This document shows positions 5,548 to 5,826 of a stretch of DNA of 5,826 nt, piece by piece. A program made the position numbers and the translations under genes. The notes beneath the pieces were generated by a model. It was not told where the DNA came from. It searched no databases and saw only the letters and a program-made list of their open reading frames with translations. Source of the stretch: DAOVGU01 sp030637775 [NCBI: bacterium] (GTDB lineage Bacteria > Ratteibacteria > UBA8468); the NCBI GenBank assembly GCA_030637775.1, contig DAOWFY010000126.1, positions 1-5,826 of the forward strand, in the 5' to 3' direction. The stretch's first letter is position 1. The number at the start of each line of letters is the position of its first letter.

Positions 5548-5826
5548 TGAAACTCAAAGTTAAAAAGGTAAGTTTCTCCTACGATAGCGTAGAGGCATTA
5601 GAGAACATTTCTTTTGAATTAGAGCAAGAGGAAATTTTAGGAATAGTTGGACCCAATGGGTCGGGTAAAACCACTCTTCTCAGGTGTATCAACCGGGTGC
5701 TAAAGCCAAAGACCGGAGTCGTATTCCTTGATGAGGTAAACCTATCCTTAATAAGACAAAAGGAGATCGCCAGGAGAATAGGGGTTGTCCCACAAAATTC
5801 CACAAACAGATTTCCCTTTACCGTCT
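5547..5826 (+). CDS. ABC transporter ATP-binding protein, FecE/BtuD-like (3' end outside window)
   Basis: The ATG at 5547 shares its A with the permease TAA (TAATG), and the frame stays open to the window end, giving 93 complete codons of a protein that usually has about 250-270. Visible parts are the A-loop aromatic (Tyr12, in VSFSYDSVEAL), the Walker A P-loop GPNGSGKTT (35-43) and the Q-loop glutamine in GVVPQN (Gln83). The signature LSGG, Walker B and switch histidine would lie beyond the window. Together with the two preceding genes it makes a complete binding protein, permease and ATPase importer; it would power transport by ATP hydrolysis at the inner membrane's cytoplasmic face. Confidence 0.95.
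   Translation, partial: MKLKVKKVSFSYDSVEALENISFELEQEEILGIVGPNGSGKTTLLRCINRVLKPKTGVVFLDEVNLSLIRQKEIARRIGVVPQNSTNRFPFTV

Noticed and set aside
1-5826. tRNA, rRNA, CRISPR array or transposase gene
   Set aside because: No cloverleaf, spaced repeat array or transposase-like protein was seen on either strand.

Overview
The window looks like a chromosomal piece from a Gram-negative (diderm) bacterium. It carries an outer-membrane TonB-dependent receptor with a signal peptide and a C-terminal phenylalanine, a periplasmic binding protein without a lipobox cysteine, and the end of an enzyme that resembles the LPS-heptose epimerase HldD. Base composition is moderately AT-rich, genes are packed head to tail on the + strand with ATGA or TAATG overlaps, and the NikR resembles the type found in archaea and deep-branching bacteria more than the E. 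coli one. I cannot name the genus; an anaerobic or candidate-phylum diderm is a guess.

Layout: 1-621 is the 3' part of an HldD-like nucleotide-sugar epimerase. It overlaps by four bases nikR (618-1037), a nickel-responsive ribbon-helix-helix regulator with all four nickel ligands. Bases 1038-1311 are a 274-base non-coding or leader region. It holds a good sigma-70-type promoter (1034-1061), a spaced dyad of NikR-operator geometry (1074-1104), two strong hairpins (1181-1221 and 1241-1284), and a possible small leader ORF (1154-1309). Then come a TonB-dependent receptor (1312-3582), a periplasmic metal-chelate binding protein (3596-4510), a FecCD/BtuC-type permease (4507-5547) and the start of its ABC ATPase (5547 to the window end). 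The whole window is + strand.

Taken together the genes describe a complete outer-membrane to cytoplasm import route: receptor, periplasmic carrier, permease and ATPase. The adjoining NikR, the dyad just downstream of the promoter and the absence of a recognisable cobalamin riboswitch make nickel, or a nickel chelate, the most economical substrate. This would be a TonB-plus-FecBCD-type nickel uptake locus, in contrast to the common NikABCDE, NikMNQO or HoxN systems. Substrate identity is inference.

Three non-coding signals deserve attention. One is the putative NikR operator. The second is a leader with mutually exclusive pairings ahead of the receptor. The third is an intrinsic-terminator-like hairpin with a U-run that lies inside the signal-peptide codons of the binding protein and could set the receptor-to-transporter ratio. 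A separate GC-rich palindromic repeat is embedded in frame in the same gene.
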